A stretch of 64,000 bases of DNA from Bacteroidales bacterium UBA5197 (GTDB lineage Bacteria; Bacteroidota; Bacteroidia; Bacteroidales; Lentimicrobiaceae), in contig DHVX01000049.1 of NCBI GenBank assembly GCA_002412885.1, forward strand, positions 1-64,000, written 5' to 3'. Numbering within the stretch: position 1 is the stretch's first letter; the number at the start of each line of letters is the position of its first letter. The notes beneath the pieces were generated by a model. The model saw only the letters and a program-made list of their open reading frames with translations, had not been told where the DNA came from and searched no databases. The translations under genes were made by a program, and so were the position numbers. This document shows, in pieces, positions 62,250-64,000 of this stretch.

Positions 62250-63158
62250 ATGAACGACTCAAATAAAACGAACAGAATTGGCGTTTTTTATGATGGCAAT
62301 TATTTTCTTCATGTAAGTAATTACTACTATTACGAACACGAACGCAATGCAAGGATAAGTATTGAGGGATTGCATAACTTCATCCGGAATCGTGTCTCGA
62401 AAGAGGAAGGGATTGACGCTAAATTGTGCCACATTGTAGATTCACACTATTTTCGGGGGAGGCTTAGTGCCTATGAGGCTCAAAGCAGTGAAAACAAACT
62501 TTACGCAGAGAGGATCTTTGATGATATTCTCATGGGCGAAAAAGTTATAACCCATTACCTGCCATTGCGCATGCGCGGCGGAAAACGTGAAGAAAAAGGG
62601 ATTGACGTATGGCTTGCTTTGGAGGCCTATGAGCTGACAGTATTCAAAAAATTTGATGTGCTCGTGCTTATAGCTTCTGACGGCGATTATGTTCCCCTTG
62701 TTCGAAAGCTCAATACCCTGGGAACCAGAGTTATGCTGCTCAGCTGGGATTTCCGCTATCAGGACATGAATGGTCGCGAAAGCGTTACCCGTACTTCTCA
62801 GGAACTTCTTGAAGAAGTAACATACCCTGTAGCTATGCACGAATTGATTGATAACCGTCTCAATAAAAATGATTCAATTATCTCAAATCTGTTCGATAAG
62901 CAGGACGAAAACAGGATGAAATTTATCAACAAACCTGTTCCTGAAGGTGTTCAGCGTAGCCGCACCCTCAATATGAAGAGTGGTTACGGTTTTATTGCCT
63001 TCCCACCCAACAACCTTTTCTTTCACTTTGAAGATGTTATGGAAGGTAATTTCAATGACATTATGGACGGAGATATGGTTGAATTCGAAATCCGCCGCAA
63101 TGAACGTGGTGAGGAAGTCGCATTTAATGTCCGAAAGATTGAACCAGGATTGGTTTAA
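62250..63158 (+). CDS. NYN-domain RNase-like protein fused to a cold-shock domain
   Basis: This 302-residue protein has an N-terminal NYN (PIN-like) nuclease domain (about 8-190): Asp in GVFYDGNYFLH, the mid DVWLALEAYE and the late ASDGDYVPLVRKLNTLG acidic motifs form the expected metal site. After a linker, residues about 235-300 are a cold-shock (CSD) domain with GYGFIAFPPNNLFFHFEDV. NYN proteins cut RNA in several stress pathways; CSD binds single-stranded nucleic acid. The fusion suggests a nuclease directed to RNA by its CSD. Single gene ending at the terminator 63179-63205. Confidence 0.9.
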   Translation: MNDSNKTNRIGVFYDGNYFLHVSNYYYYEHERNARISIEGLHNFIRNRVSKEEGIDAKLCHIVDSHYFRGRLSAYEAQSSENKLYAERIFDDILMGEKVITHYLPLRMRGGKREEKGIDVWLALEAYELTVFKKFDVLVLIASDGDYVPLVRKLNTLGTRVMLLSWDFRYQDMNGRESVTRTSQELLEEVTYPVAMHELIDNRLNKNDSIISNLFDKQDENRMKFINKPVPEGVQRSRTLNMKSGYGFIAFPPNNLFFHFEDVMEGNFNDIMDGDMVEFEIRRNERGEEVAFNVRKIEPGLV

Positions 63159-63178
63159 ATCCGATGATAATTATTTTA

Positions 63179-63205
63179 AAAGCCGGTCGAAAGCCGGCTT
63201 TTTTT
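63179..63205. terminator. Terminator between convergent genes
   Basis: Stem AAAGCCGG (63179-63186) with CCGGCTTT (63194-63201), followed by a T-run (63199-63205). It also lies at the stop of the barrel gene on the other strand. Confidence 0.85.
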
Positions 63206-63809
63206 ATAGGCGGTAGTAAGCCGAAAGTACAAGTGCATCGCTGAACTGCCCGTGATCCCACAGCCGCCATACATCGCCGGTTACAGTTCTTTTACGTAAG
63301 GAAAACAGGGAATTATCTGTTCTTAAATTAATCCGGAGATTATCATTTATTCTGACAGATAGTCCGGCCAGAAAACAGAGATTGGTTAGACTGAATGTTG
63401 ATTCTACAGTTTCGTAGCCATTAAATTTCTCATTGCTGTGGATCAGAATATTCAAGCTTAGTCCGGTTTCGAAACTGAGAAGTTCATTGTATTGAATTCT
63501 GTAAAGCAATGGCATATTAATATATCCCAAACGCATAAGGTATGCATCCAATTTATCTTTCTCGTAATCCGGATTTTCACGGCTGCCTTTTTGAATGTAA
63601 CCCAACTCCATCTGCATTTTTGATCTTGCGCCAATATTAAGGCTGATCCATCCTCCGGCGTTTATACCAGCTTTGTTGTAGCCCGAATATTGATCGCCTG
63701 CAACCTGACTGCCCACCAGGCCAAGCATTACGCCGCCCTCAAACTTCTGGGCGTTAAGGTTAAAAATACAGAGAAAGCAAAAAAAGGTGAGTAAAAATCC
63801 GAATTTCAT
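63204..63809 (-). CDS. PorT-like outer-membrane beta-barrel protein
   Basis: This 201-residue protein has a signal (MKFGFLLTFFCFLCIFNLNA then QK) and the small-barrel pattern FEGGVMLGLVGSQVAGDQYS, WISLNIGARSKMQMELGYIQ, INMPLLYRIQYN and a last strand ending SAYYRL. The family includes T9SS PorT and many uncharacterised porin-like proteins. The neighbouring T9SS cargo genes are suggestive but do not prove a T9SS role. Confidence 0.88.
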   Translation of the reverse strand: MKFGFLLTFFCFLCIFNLNAQKFEGGVMLGLVGSQVAGDQYSGYNKAGINAGGWISLNIGARSKMQMELGYIQKGSRENPDYEKDKLDAYLMRLGYINMPLLYRIQYNELLSFETGLSLNILIHSNEKFNGYETVESTFSLTNLCFLAGLSVRINDNLRINLRTDNSLFSLRKRTVTGDVWRLWDHGQFSDALVLSAYYRL

Positions 63810-63873
63810 GGGTGTATTTTTAGTTGTGCTGATGATGGTTTAATCGCAAACTAAAATACAAACAAATCCCACA

Positions 63874-64000
63874 TCAGCGGCAAATTTCAGGTGAGCCTGC
63901 AGCATCTTTTACTTCGCCAAACCACACCACGATGAATTGATCGTTTGCTCCGATGCCCATTGCCTCCCAGGTGGCAGTTTTCCATTTCCCCCGATTCATC
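63874..64000 (-). CDS. C-terminal end of a protein entering from the right
   Basis: The last 41 residues before the TGA stop (63874-63876) are visible. They contain TATWEAMGIGANDQFIVVWF then GEVKDAAGSPEIC. The W-x-x-M-G-I-G and V-W-F-G pattern resembles the end of a CAP/SCP-like domain, but the fragment is too short to name. Confidence 0.6.
   Translation of the reverse strand, partial: MNRGKWKTATWEAMGIGANDQFIVVWFGEVKDAAGSPEICR

Noticed and set aside
1..64000. tRNA, rRNA, CRISPR array, integron attC sites, insertion sequences with transposase
   Set aside because: None could be supported; only non-coding MITE-like and REP-like repeats were found.
63874..64000. Naming the right-edge fragment a CAP-domain protein
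   Set aside because: Only 41 residues are visible; similarity is suggestive but not sufficient.

Overview
The window comes from a member of the Bacteroidota, most likely a Bacteroidia-type genome. The evidence is: promoters with the TAnnTTTG -7 element, a TamB gene followed by a TamL-type lipoprotein gene, two surface peptidases with type IX secretion C-terminal sorting domains, many SPII lipoproteins and PorT-type barrels, and lack of strong Shine-Dalgarno sites. I see no tRNA, rRNA, CRISPR array or prophage.

Layout: 1-5353 holds the TamL/TamB envelope pair (minus). From about 6 to 51.5 kb lies a dense sensory and envelope-stress region. It contains a multi-PAS hybrid kinase, CheB and CheB-CheR-PAS proteins, three further histidine kinases, two single-domain response regulators, four paralogous short AraC-type regulators, two L,D-transpeptidases, an NlpC/P60 enzyme, an M48 peptidase, several OmpA and beta-barrel proteins, a B12-radical SAM protein, an eight-repeat Ig-like/DUF3494 surface protein, an Mla-type lipid transport operon (MlaE-MlaF-MlaD-Omp85-like-YihY), and many very small membrane proteins (lmo0937-like, Thivi_2564-like, YtxH, holin-X-like, a 39-residue protein). 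From 52 to 64 kb the content becomes ordinary: rbfA, a LolC/E permease, two C25 (gingipain-like) peptidases, a NYN-CSD protein and a PorT-like barrel.

The main discovery is a promoter class repeated 19 times between 6.2 and 51.5 kb, on both strands, almost always directly upstream of a gene or operon. Its form is TGTGAAT-N23-TGTAACA-N20-TAnnTTTG. The 23-base spacing is invariant in all 19 copies and the 20-base spacing holds in 18 (19 in one). The proximal box sits where the usual -33 element would be. Inside the 37-bp upstream module, the sub-motif ATRYAA recurs 21 bp apart, the geometry of AraC-family dimers on direct repeats. The four AraC paralogues lack this promoter themselves, and three of them are in operons with signalling proteins (CheBR+PAS; hybrid kinase+receiver; receiver+CHASE3 kinase). 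I infer a signalling network in which several sensors feed short AraC regulators that switch on a shared envelope-stress regulon of roughly 28 genes in this window. The binding assignment is inference; the promoter architecture is directly visible.

Mobile and repeat DNA is modest: a 124-bp MITE-like element with 20-bp terminal inverted repeats and an 8-bp target duplication (12971-13094), and a small REP-like hairpin cluster (11787-12224).
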